A stretch of 22,407 nucleotides of DNA from Selaginella moellendorffii (Eukaryota; Streptophyta; Lycopodiopsida; Selaginellales; Selaginellaceae). Location: the NCBI RefSeq assembly GCF_000143415.4, contig NW_003314300.1, positions 453,744 through 476,150 on the forward strand. The letters are read 5' to 3'. Under the pieces are notes generated by a model, which was given only the letters and a program-made list of their open reading frames with translations, made no database searches and was not told the DNA's origin. Made by a program: the position numbers and the translations under genes. Positions within the stretch are counted from its first letter, which is position 1. Each line of letters starts with the position of its first letter. Of this stretch, positions 8,460-16,930 are shown piece after piece.

Positions 8460-9175
8460 CATGCCAAACACTTGACGAAGGTGTTTGAGAAATTAAAGGA
8501 ACACAAGTTGTATGCTAAAGAGAGTAAATGTGACTTTACTCAACAAAAGGTAAAATTTCTCAGGCATATGGTGGGCAAGGACTGGCTCAAGGTGGACCCT
8601 GAGAAGGTCCAAGCGATCTAGGAATGGGAGTGACTTGAATATACACGAGTTGAGGGCGTTTTTGGGGTTATGCAACTACTACCAAAAGTTTATCAAACAC
8701 TATTCGAGAGTAGCTCTGCCTTTAATGGACCAAATGAGAAAAAGGAAGATGGTCTAGATAATAGATGTGGCATTTGTCCACCTCAAAGGGAAGTTAAAGA
8801 AAACTCCCGTGTTATCAGAATTTGGTAAAGACTTCGAGGTAGAAATAAATGCTTCAAACTTTGCATTGAGTGCAATTTTGAAGCAAGACAACCATCTAGT
8901 GGCATTCTTTTCAAAGAAGTTGGATAAAGCTTAGCAAAAGTGGCTTGCCCACAAGAAGGAATTATTTGCGGTGGTCAAGGCGCTCAAGGAGTGGCAACAC
9001 TACCTTGGGAGGCACTTCAAAGTTTATATAGATAATGTGGCAACAAAACACTTCTTGTCGTAGACCGACCTAAAAGGAAAACAAGGGTGGTTTTGACCAA
9101 GTTCAATTGTGAGATTCTGTATAAACTTGGGAAGAGCAACATTGTGGCAAATGTTTTAAGTTGAAAGGCAAACTT
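8460..9175 (+). pseudogene. Element A RT thumb and RNase H (broken)
   Basis: Coding resumes exactly at the end of TRIM-1's target copy with HAKHLTKVFEKLKEHKLYAK, FTQQKVKFLRHMV and VDPEKVQAI, then a TAG before EWE. These are the RT thumb blocks. A frame change follows, then RNase H: FEVEINASNFALSAILKQ, VAFFSKKLDKA, KELFAVVKALKEWQHYLG and FKVYIDNVATKHFLS. The first catalytic Asp, normally in TDAS, is Asn here (codon AAT at 8848-8850), consistent with decay. Stops lie after LDKA and after HFLS. A final stretch with KLGKSNIVANVLS corresponds to the conserved GK.N.VADALSR end of gypsy RNase H. Confidence 0.9.
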
Positions 9176-9239
9176 GAAGTTGGCAATATCTAGCATAATA
9201 ATAACTTTTTGGAATGATGTACGGACAACATATGAGAAT

Positions 9240-10259
9240 GATGGTCTAGCACAAAAAGTGTTGCTAAAGAACCAAGAGGCGCGTGATGCTCACTAAAGAG
9301 GTGAGCTGCCAATGGAAGAGAAAACAAGTTATGCAGAACGTAATAGACTCATTTATTATAAACAAATAAGGGTGTATGTTCCAAAAGGGGAACTAAGGAA
9401 GGTGGTCTTAGAAGAGTGTCATAATGGACCTTTTGCAGGACACGGCAGAGTGCCCAAAACGATAGGCTTACTCAAGAGGAAATACCACTGGCCAGACATG
9501 GCTAAAGACATTTAAGACTATGTAAAGACATATCCAATATGTTAGTAGGTCAAAACTATGACTAAGGCTAGTGGGAGCTTGTTACAAAACCTCCCAATTC
9601 CATATCATTTGTGGAAATATTTTACGATAGACTTCATCACGAGACTCCCCCCAAGTGACGGGTTTGATGTGATATTCGTGGTGGTGGACCAGTTTTTGAA
9701 GATGGCACATTTCATACCCACCATAGCGAAAGTGGATGCGGAAGTTGTGGCAAAGCTGTTCTTCAAACAAGTGGTTTGAGTGCGGGGAAGGCTAGAAGAG
9801 ATCATTTCAAATTAAGATAAGATTTTCACTAATAGGTTCTAAAGAACTCTTCTATAACAATATTACACTAAGTTGACATTCAACACAGTCTATCACCCAT
9901 AGATAGGTATTGGGTATTAAGTCAAGTTTGATGGCACTAACACTTCTTGACAAATAGATAAACAGAAAGGGTGAATAGGCAGCTAGAGGATTATTTGTGA
10001 TGCTATGTCTCTAGAGACTAAACTGATTGGGTAAGTCATTTGAGACTTGCGAAAATGTATTTTAACAACTCACCACATTCGAGTATTGGGGTGAGTCCAT
10101 AGGAAGTCATCAATGGGTGAGTTATTGATGGTCTTATGGAACTTGGCATGGCTGAGTATTATAAAGAGTTATCTACCACTTGGACGCATTCATGGCAGAA
10201 AGACTCAACATTTGAAATCTAATAAGGGATTCCTTGGAATGGGCTCAACAAAGGCAAAC
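9240..10259 (+). pseudogene. int: Element A integrase, N-terminal domain and core (broken)
   Basis: The region begins with a linker, then RLIYYKQIRVYVPKGELRKV (within 9312-9515). The zinc domain reads EECHNGPFAGHGRVPKT and YHWPDMAKDI, followed by a stop and YVKTYPIC. Both His ligands and the last Cys are present, but the third ligand is Tyr (9531-9533). The core reads FTIDFITRLPPSDGFDVIFV (first catalytic Asp kept), VVDQFLKMAHFIPT and AEVVAKLFFKQVV. The second catalytic residue is Asn in IISN, followed by a stop (9810-9815) and DKIFTNRF. Beyond that the reading is poor, but TERVNRQLEDY around 9970-10,000 marks the end of the core. The reading is cut at 10259 by TRIM-2. Confidence 0.88.
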
Positions 10260-10495
10260 TGTAAGCTCTTAAATTTGGACTTCTTGGCAAACCCAAGGAT
10301 GCTTAACCCCAACTATCCCAAGATCTTTAACCAATTGGAAAAAGGGGGTGCACTCTCATTCATATGCCCTTTCCCTCTATATTTGAACCTTTATAGATCA
10401 TCTTTTAAGTTATTCTCTTTGGTTATTTACAATCCACCACGCTTCCCTACAAGTTCACACCCTCGTGAACAGAAGTTTAGAGTCGCAACTCTCCC

Positions 10496-10720
10496 AAGAG
10501 CCTTGCTCTCCTGACACCCTACCCCTTGAGTCAAACTCAGCGAGGGTGTGAATGGAAGCTTAGAGTCGCAACTCTCTTAAGAGCCCTGCTCTCTTGACAC
10601 CTTACCCCTCGAGTCAAACCCAACTGGAGCATACTAGACCCTTGCCAATAAGAGCCTTGCTCTCTTGACACCTTACCCCTCGAGTCAAACCCAGCTGGAG
10701 CATACTAGACCCTTGCCAAA
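10496..10720. repeat. Three-copy tandem repeat inside TRIM-2
   Basis: Two nearly identical 71-bp units (10579-10649 and 10650-10720) begin AAGAGCC(C/T)TGCTCTCTTG and end ACTAGACCCTTGCCAA. A diverged, slightly longer unit precedes them at 10496-10578. The block GAGTCGCAACTCTC also occurs twice, at about 10,480 and 10,563. The last two units differ at only about two to three positions, so this duplication is recent relative to the element's decay. Confidence 0.85.
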
Positions 10721-10778
10721 TGTCAATTAACATGTGGTGTGATTCCCCTAACCAACAAATAAAGTTAGACCCGAGCCC

Positions 10779-10789
10779 CTCTGATACCA
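10779..10789 (-). other. TRIM-2 primer-binding site (initiator-Met tRNA)
   Basis: The minus strand reads TGGTATCAGAG, the first 11 bases of the initiator-Met primer site, two bases from the inner edge of the 194-bp LTR. The next bases (GGGCTC) diverge from the tRNA complement. Confidence 0.82.
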
Positions 10790-10990
10790 AATGTAAGCTT
10801 TGAATTTGGACTTCTTGGGAGGTCATCTAGCCTAGTACTATATAAACCTAAGGACGCTTAACCCCAACTATCCCAAGACCCTTAACCAATTGGAAAAACG
10901 GGTGCACTTTTATTCATAAGCTCTTTCTCTTTATATTTGAATATTTATGGATCGTCTCTCAAGTCATTTTCTTTGATTGCTTACACAAAC

Positions 10991-11535
10991 TAAATACACG
11001 AACCAAAAGCACTGGGATGTAGAGTTCCAACTTGGGGATAAGGTGTGGCTAAACACTAAGAACCTAAGGTTCCCAAGTAGGATTAGCCAAAAGTTGACCC
11101 AAAGGTCAAATGCATGTATTTTTGGAAATGAACTGATCTTGAGTTCCTTAAGCAGGTTCACAGGGCCTTATGAAATTAAGGCTCGAATTGGTAAGGTGGC
11201 TTACCACCTTTGACTTCCTTGGGAGATGGGGAAGATGCACCCTGTGTTCCACATAAACTTACTTAAGCTGTACTTTGAGGATTCGCTTCGCAAGGACCAA
11301 GTAAAACTTTTACCTGAGGTTATCCAAGGGGAGGAAGAATACAAAGTCGAGGCTATTCTCAAAAAGCACAAAAGCAAGCGAGAAAGACACGAGGTGAGGG
11401 AGTTTCATGTGAAGTGGAAAGGATTTCCACATTGTGAAGCAATATAGGAACTGGAGGAGAACTTAACAAATGTGCGAGATCTAGTAGAGGAATTTTTGCA
11501 AGCTAGAACTTTATGTACTTATGCAAAATTCAATT
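10991..11535 (+). pseudogene. int: Element A integrase C-terminus and chromodomain
   Basis: After TRIM-2 the reading resumes with KYTNQKHWDVEFQLGDKVWL, the DVEF.VGDKVLL block of the integrase C-terminal barrel. The GPY/F motif follows in SRFTGPYEIKARIGKVAYHL (to 11213), then a stop and MHPVFHINLLKLYFED (the HPVFHVS.L pattern). A chromodomain spans about 11,338-11,475: YKVEAILKKHKSKRER, VREFHVKWKGFPHCEAI, then a TAG where Trp is expected, and ELEENLTNVRDLVEEFL. The frame ends with a TAA at about 11,534. A 25-residue-scale insert around 11,110-11,150 (CIFGNELILSSL) looks slightly enlarged compared with relatives. Chromodomain presence classes element A as a chromovirus. Confidence 0.88.
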
Positions 11536-11569
11536 AAAGAATCTATTCAAGAAATTAAGCAATGTCATA

Positions 11570-12020
11570 TGTTAGGACCCAAAGGCATGCCAAAGGTAAG
11601 CTAATTAGCATGGATTAGCTAGGTCAATTAGGCATAAGGAACTACACCTAACTCCCTACAAAGATGTCAAATCTGTAAACATATTTTATAGAGGTTGGGT
11701 TTGACTCCCAACCCTCTAGTAAAGCAATGCTAGGTTCAAGTCCCAACCCCATACTAGGGTATGGTGAGGTGAGGGGTATAGGGACACCTATACTTTGTTA
11801 TCATGGGCTCTTGGCTAGGGATGCTAACTTTGGCACACTGCTAAGTGGGGGGATGTCCCTGGAGATATGGTTAACAAGTCATAAGATTAAAAAGGGACGC
11901 TCGATATGGGTATCAAACTTTTTTTATGGGTGGTGGAGTTGTAAGGAACCAACTCCTTGAGATGTCGAAGGTTAAAGGATCCTTGAAAACATAACCAAAA
12001 TAATAAAGAGTTCATCAGAT
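11570..12020 (+). repeat. Element A 3' non-coding region, probable start of its 3' LTR
   Basis: No coding is visible. TGTTAGGACCC at about 11,570 would suit an LTR start, but the preceding bases are not a clear polypurine tract. A block at about 11,690-11,890 (GGTTGGGTTTGACTCCCAAC, then a GCACACTGCTAAGTGGGG-like stretch) has a diverged inverted counterpart at 14,700-15,085. This links element A's downstream sequence to the minus-oriented repeat there. Confidence 0.5.
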
Positions 12021-12302
12021 GAGACCGAGTCCAAGATTGAGTCTAAGACTGACTCTGAGACCGAGTTTGAAACTGAGTTTGAGATTGAGTCCAAGACCAA
12101 TTTCGAGACCTAGTCTGAGACTGAGATCGAGACCGAATCCGAGATCCGAGATTGGGTGCAAGACCGAGTCGGAGACCGAGTCCAAGATAGAGTTCCAGGT
12201 TGGGTCCGAGATTGAGTCCGAGATTGAGTTCAAGTTTGAGGTTAGGTCCGAGATTGAGTCCGAGATTGAGTTCGAGTTCGAGATCAAGCCTGAGACCAAG
12301 TC
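12021..12302 (+). repeat. Degenerate GAGTCC/GAGATT tandem array
   Basis: About 280 bp built from six-base units of the form GAG followed by ACC, TCC, ATT or TTT (for example GAGACCGAGTCC and GAGATTGAGTCC). It has no stops in two opposing frames only because of its low complexity; it is not a gene. The inverted equivalents at 13,218-13,384 and 21,754-22,076 occupy the same place next to the GGGTGAAAGCC module. Confidence 0.92.
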
Positions 12303-12350
12303 TGGATACTAATACAGGTCGTGGGGTGAAAGCCCAAAGTGTGTGTCTCG
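12303..12350 (+). repeat. Poly-G-family module, left part, plus orientation, truncated
   Basis: The bases GGATACTAATACAGG and GGGGTGAAAGCCCAAAGTGTG match the inverted copies at 13,166-13,217 and 21,706-21,753, and the rc of the right arm near 18,010-18,060. The poly-G run that should follow is missing; from 12,351 the sequence instead matches the inner leader-like part of the minus-oriented repeat. The point near 12,350 is therefore a junction between two oppositely oriented repeats. Confidence 0.7.
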
Positions 12351-13127
12351 TTGGTCAAAGTGCTCCACATGTCCGATCCCATGACCAACCCCCAAAAATA
12401 CCATTGACATATCAACCTGTTACGCTAAGGCTATGCCCATTCACCTTTGCCATACTAGTGGTTGAACACCATCTACATCATAGTCCTGTCTCTCAAAGAC
12501 TAGGCCATCTGTCCATGAGTGGTCATCCCAGATCCACTCCTTAGTATCCTTAGGATACCTGCAGACATGGAGAACAATATTCCCCAATATCCTTTTTTCA
12601 ATCCCTACCAAGTCCCTTTATGTCCATGGCCGTGTTTGCCAACATTGCCATTATGTCAAGGTTCACTGGCCCAACCACTAAGTTCCACTATCTTTTGGGA
12701 CTTCCTCACTATGTGACCATATCCTTGGTCACTACACTAGAGGATTGCCCCTCTTCCTTTCCACAATCTGGGACTTTGGGACAACATTTCAAAATACCGT
12801 GGCCCTATGCGAGCCTCATAGGTACTCCCCCCACTTTTCGTATTTGGGTGCTCTAGCCATAGGGCTAGAGCAAGGTTTTGTTGAGCCACATCAAGTTATT
12901 CAAGTAAGTAGTGCTACCCATGCTTGGACTAGGAGCATCAACCATTTGATCTCCTAGGGGAACTAGAGTCGGCTCTTGAACACTTCATCAAGCTACCCCA
13001 CTTGTCTATCCGTATTCACTCTAACTTTGGACTCCTTAGTAAACATATTATCACTCAGCACGTGGGCATAGTCTTCCTAGGTCACATTAGCCTTTCTTGG
13101 CCAGATTGGCTCCACTAGGGTTCAACC
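12351..13127 (-). repeat. Leader-like part of the D/E repeat, copy D
   Basis: This stretch aligns with 20,874-21,660 over its full length in the same orientation. Shared blocks include GTTACGCTAAGGC, CAAAGACTAGGCCATC and GATCCACTCCTTAG. In the orientation set by the poly-G module it lies downstream, where a retroelement leader would be. Short readings on the plus strand are partly conserved between the copies, but differences fall evenly over codon positions and both copies shift frame, so I do not call a gene. No primer-binding site is recognised. Confidence 0.75.
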
Positions 13128-13217
13128 CCCTACTATACTTTTGGAACCCCATGCAGCCCCCCCCTCCTTAGGGGATGATTGCTTTGGGCTTTCACCCAAT
13201 AGCTTGTACTAGTATTT
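13128..13217 (-). repeat. Poly-G module, minus orientation, copy D
   Basis: On the minus strand the order is ATACTAGTACAAGC, GGGTGAAAGCCCAAAGC, a short GATCATCCCC-like stretch, a run of eight G, and GGGGTTCCAAAAGTATAGTA. This is the same order as in the copy at 21,665-21,753 and in the left arm at 16,475-16,545. It is probably part of an LTR (near its 3' end), because the related copy at the window start precedes gag. Confidence 0.75.
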
Positions 13218-13384
13218 GGACTCGGACTCGGTCTCAGTCTTAGTTTCAGACTTGGACTTGGACTTAGTCTTGGTCTTGGTCTCGGTCTCGGTTCCATCTC
13301 GAAATCCATTTCGTGTCCATCTCAGACTCCATCTCGGACTCTATGTCGGCTCCATCTCAAGCTCCATCTCAAGTCCATCTCTTC
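13218..13384 (-). repeat. GGACTC and CCATCTCGGACT tandem arrays, copy D
   Basis: A six-base array (GGACTC and variants, 13,218-13,292) is followed by an array of 11-12-base units of the form CCATCTCGGACT or CCATCTCAAGT (13,293-13,384). The same two-part arrangement is found, longer, at 21,754-22,076. It is in inverse orientation to the array at 12,021-12,302. Confidence 0.9.
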
Positions 13385-13650
13385 AAGCACTTCATTAGGA
13401 GTTCCACTCCCACTCTCAACTGTCCAAATTGAAGCTTTTAGTTTAAATGTGTTACTCTTGTTTGGCTTTCACTTTGGCCATTACCATATAGCACCCTTTA
13501 CCTCCAATTTTGGGGCTTTGGGATTTGTATCTCACAACTCCACCACCCATAGACGAAGTTCGATATCCTCATCAAACAATAAACCATTTTATAAAGTAAC
13601 ACTAGCATGTATTACCCTTTCCATCTTTGGCACTTAACTAATATTCATCA
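13385..13650 (-). repeat. LTR-like flank of the D/E repeat, copy D
   Basis: This stretch aligns with 22,140-22,407. Shared blocks include GGAGTTCCACTCCCACTCT, GAAGCTTTTAGT and CACCACCC.TAGACGAAGTT. The alignment continues until the window end stops copy E, so the repeat is probably longer. No coding is seen. In module orientation this would be the U3 side of an LTR. Confidence 0.72.
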
Positions 13651-14699
13651 ATGGTTTGACACTGAAGGTTGATCATGCTTTGTCCATCCTCTAAGAAATA
13701 TAATCTCTCCAACTTAGAGACTCATTAGACCACTTATGGTGGTCCTTCCCTTTTTGTTCGTTTAGTTCATGCTAAATACGTTAGAGATATGTCTCTTTTT
13801 CAATTTAACTACTCATTCAGGAGTAGCCTCGACCTCTATCACCATAACCATCGCACTTTGAAACTTTTAATTTTGACTTCTCAAAATCAATTTCTTAGAT
13901 GTCTCCGACATCTTACATTGCACGTGTTGTGCAAACTCAACTTCCTCATCCTAGGAAGTTCTTTACTTGAGCACACCATCATCCTTTCTTTTATTTCATG
14001 CTACTCTAAGCACTAAGTTCCATTTTTCCATAATTTGTGCTAGAGCTGTCTATGGCCCTATCATTTGGCTACCTTGCCGCTCCCTCCCTTGGAACTTTCG
14101 CTTTGCTAAATTAGAGCATTTAGGAATCCATCATTGGAAATATATTTCATTTTCCATAATTCATTAACACTAAACACATGAGTATTCCTCACCTAACTTT
14201 TCTATTTGGATTCCTTTTAATGATTTCCATGGCCCATTCTTGGCCCCTAGTCTTTTGCTCCTATCCTTTGATTGTTGCAACAAAAAACATAGGATCACTA
14301 CCTCCATCCTTGAAGTATTCTTTTGATTCCATAGCAAAGGCTTTTCTTTGCCAAGTCCAGAGGGTGTTCACCCCTAATAAGTCTTTCTAGCATTTTCTGC
14401 TATGAGCTTTATGCATGGCCCAACATAACAACCCACCCATGAGTCTTTTTCTTAGATTCGCAATACCATTGCATTGTTGTAGTTCATTTCCCTCAAGTGT
14501 TTTTCCCATTTGGTTATTTTGACTAAGCCAGCACTATTATCAATAGTTCAAATCAATACTTCGACTTTGAATTAAGAATTTTATTGTTTAACCTCACAAG
14601 TACTTTGTCTTTGTTTTAGCTATAAAACCACCTAGTGATCTAACCTTAACACTTTAACAGGTTTGCCAATTGGTATTAGGTCTTTCAAACCTTTAACTT
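13651..14699. other. Unassigned non-coding stretch, probably U3-like continuation
   Basis: Pyrimidine-rich on the plus strand, with frequent stops in all frames and only short chance readings. I recognise no domain, RNA gene or clear repeat. It lies between the copy D flank and the block related to element A's 3' region, in the right order to be the body of one long minus-oriented LTR, which is inference. Confidence 0.4.
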
Positions 14700-15085
14700 G
14701 TTGACCATGACCCTAAGGGCATCCCCCACACTTGGCAGTGCACCCAAGCTAGCCCTTCTGACCAAGGGTCCATAGCAATTAAGACTGGGTGTCCCTATTT
14801 CATTCACTATGTCCTTGGTGCCACTTGCATCAAAGTGTTCAAATTAGATATATTGAGCTTTCACACTAAGCAATCTAACCATACATCATAACTCTAGGGC
14901 ATCCCCTACTTGGTGGTGTGCCCAAGTCAATCTCCTTACTAAGAGTCCATGACCATTGAAAAATGAATGTCCTCATATTCCAAACCATTACCATGCCCTA
15001 GTGAGTTGGGACTCGAACCCAAGCACTACAAGGTTGGGACTTGAACCCAACCTCCATATATGCATCTACAAACAACATTACTTAG
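14700..15085 (-). repeat. Twice-repeated block related to element A's 3' region
   Basis: Two diverged tandem copies of about 175 bp begin near 14,708 (CCCTAAGGGCATCCCCCACA) and 14,888 (CTCTAGGGCATCCCCTAC) and share the CATGACC...AAGAGTCCATG-type order. Their reverse complement resembles 11,690-11,890. On the minus strand the last part contains two GGTTC(A/G)AGTCCCAA motifs about 30 bp apart. These look like Pol III B boxes, but no A box or tRNA fold accompanies them. Confidence 0.6.
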
Positions 15086-15944
15086 GATGTCGAGCATGAC
15101 TCCTCACGCCGGTGCATCAACTTATACTTAAAGTGTGCTACGGATCACAACTAAGGAATTTAATTCCTCCCAACTGCCAAGCCTTCTCACTTGACAAGTC
15201 TGTGATCATGCATGGACTCCTCCATGTTTGGCCCCATGAGCCACCCTTTTCTAAGTCACTCCTTTAAGTAGGGTTTTTTTGTTTCCCTAACTTGCCAATC
15301 TCACTTTAGCAAGTCACTTGACTAGCATAACATGGTTTCATGCATATGCGTGAAAGTCTTTAACCATTGACTTTCGTTCAAAGTTATATCTTTAAACACT
15401 CAGGAACTACTTCCTCAATCTTGATAGCCTTGCCTTGTGGCAAGCTTTAAGTCCACACTTCTGCTGCACCATTTTGATTTTACACTTAATTTAAACTATT
15501 TATACTTGTCTTTTTAGGCACCAACTTACCTAGAATTATCTTTGGGAACCTTGAAGGGACTCTGTCCCTTAGCTTGCTAATGCCTCTCCTTTCACAAGCT
15601 TTTTAATTGCCATATAATTTTATACCTTAGACTCTTCATAGCATCACAGTTGTTAATAGCAACACATTAAAGCACCCATTTAACTCTCCACTCCCAATTT
15701 GTATAACCACCCTTGATTATAACCTTCGATTTCTATAGTTCGGTTTTATCTCTGTATTACTTGCTTTTTGGCTTTATGCCTTCCCTTTAGTTATTCTCCT
15801 CCCATCTAAAAGAGTAGTTTTGCACTTTCTACTATGCCTTAGAAAGTATTCGTATGGATAAACCTACTCAATAACTTAGGGAGTGGATCTTCAATCGGGA
15901 TATGTTCACTGTGTAATCCCACACACCAAGATTAATATTGTTAC
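15086..15944. other. Unassigned non-coding stretch
   Basis: No recognisable coding, RNA gene or internal repeat. It is moderately AT-rich with stops in all frames. A weak resemblance between 15,060-15,100 (inverted) and 11,640-11,700 suggests the preceding repeat extends a little into it. The start of the minus-oriented LTR would be expected somewhere here, but I see no clean TG...CA end or target duplication. Confidence 0.4.
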
Positions 15945-16930
15945 TGTTGCAAATGTGACTTCGGGTATCGAAAGTTACCTGTCGGCCAATCCTTATAGAC
16001 ACTCTTTTTTTCTGTCATGACGGCAGGAGGTCAGTATTGCTAAACCCTTTATTAGTCCCTCTTGATCAATTGTTAGTAAACTAAACTTTGCATCTGTACT
16101 TAGCTAGATAGACATAAGGTAGGAACTTTTATGTGTTTCTAGCTGAGCATACTCAGCCTGGCTCTTAGTTCTCTTTTGCTCTGTCTTGCACTAGCTTGAT
16201 AAGAACCCTCGTGTATTGAGATTAATCCCTCAATATCGCTGAATGATAGCTTACCGTGTCTGCCAAACACCCTCGCTATCATGCCCTTTGTTTTAGTCTC
16301 ATTTTGGTCCCAAATGCTATTTATGGAAAGTGTCTAGATTTGCTCATTTGGCATATCTACAGAATGTAGAGATTGGCTTGAACACAATGGTGTTCGTCTC
16401 GTGTCCAAATTCGCAATCTAGCACTATTCTATATTTAGTAAGTTTCGAGCTTATCCTAGAGACTAACTCCTGATACTAAGGCCCAAAGAGTGTGTTCCTC
16501 AAGGGGGGGGGCTATGGGTGGTTCCAAATGTATAGTAGGGATAGTGGGTAGGTTGGACATGGCCAACCAACTTGAGGCATAGTCTAACTCCCGCTTGCGT
16601 GCTTATCCTTGTTCTGCATCTGGCTTAGGTCTAAACCCAAATTCCACACCATGCTAGCTGGTGGAGTACCCATGTCTTTGCATTAGGCCACCGGAATGCT
16701 GAAATAGTGCCAGACTCTGTTTGGCTCTGTTTTGCGTGCTAGTCCTAGCATTGGGATATTGGTTGCTCTAGGATTGTTCTAAGTTGCTCTGGGCTCCTGT
16801 CCCTTTGCTCCTTGGGCTGTATGCTCAAGAGTTGCTCCGTGGTCTGGTTCCATCACTCCTTGGCTCCATGCTTGGGAGTTTTGCATTGTTCCTTCATTCA
16901 GTGGCCCAAGGCCCTAAACCTCGGGTTCCA
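15945..16930 (+). repeat. Long inverted repeat, left arm
   Basis: This arm pairs with the reverse complement of 17,520-18,801. Matching blocks in order are GATAGCTTACCGTGTCT (about 16,247), GAACACAATGGTGTT (about 16,380), GAGACTAACTC (about 16,459), CCAACTTGAGGCATAGTCTA (about 16,566), GTGGAGTACCCAT (about 16,661) and CCTTCATTCAGTGGCC (about 16,890). It carries the poly-G module (16,475-16,545) with nine G and GGTTCCAAATGTATAGTAGG. No coding is found. It may be an LTR plus leader in plus orientation facing a minus-oriented copy. Confidence 0.85.

Larger units (their letters stand above)
10260..10985 (-). mobile_element. TRIM-2: second miniature LTR element with initiator-Met primer site
   Basis: This 726-bp element has terminal direct repeats of 172 bp (10260-10431) and 194 bp (10792-10985), each beginning TGTAAGC and ending TTACA, and is flanked by exact CAAAC duplications (10255-10259 and 10986-10990). 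On the minus strand TGGTATCAGAG (10779-10789) lies two bases inside the 194-bp LTR, so the element points to the minus strand. The other internal end reads GGGAAGCGTGGTGGAT, a candidate polypurine tract. The 360-bp internal region has no coding; it consists mostly of a tandem repeat. The LTR matches the solo LTR at 374-567. It interrupts element A integrase between AQQRQ and KYTNQKHWDVEF, which rejoin in frame. Confidence 0.9.
116..11570 (+). mobile_element. Element A: decayed plant Ty3/gypsy chromovirus, split by four insertions
   Basis: Gag, zinc knuckle, aspartic protease, reverse transcriptase, RNase H, integrase and chromodomain traces occur in canonical Ty3/gypsy order on the plus strand. 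The coding is interrupted by a solo LTR (374-567), element B (1513-7068), TRIM-1 (7856-8454) and TRIM-2 (10260-10985). Without these and one copy of each target duplication, the element is roughly 4.5 kb of internal sequence. Many in-frame stops and frameshifts, plus altered catalytic residues in RNase H and integrase, show it is dead. A C-terminal chromodomain after a GPY/F-type integrase tail identifies it as a chromovirus. By eye the RT is of Tekay/Reina-like plant type, but I cannot fix the clade without a phylogeny. The right end is uncertain: a TGTTAGGACCC at about 11,570 could start the 3' LTR. Confidence 0.88.

Noticed and set aside
12015-12312. Open readings on both strands with Ser/Arg/Leu/Pro-rich repeats
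   Set aside because: They come from the six-base tandem array, which lacks stops in several frames at once; no protein family or start context supports them.
12519-12957. Possible conserved protein on the plus strand shared by copies D and E (with 21,042-21,290)
   Set aside because: The two copies differ about equally at all three codon positions, and copy D needs a frameshift. The similarity is what two copies of a non-coding repeat would give.
14990-15070. tRNA gene or SINE, because of two GGTTCRAGTCCC motifs on the minus strand
   Set aside because: No A box at the proper distance, no acceptor or anticodon stems, and the block is part of a longer LTR-like repeat also found near 11,730.
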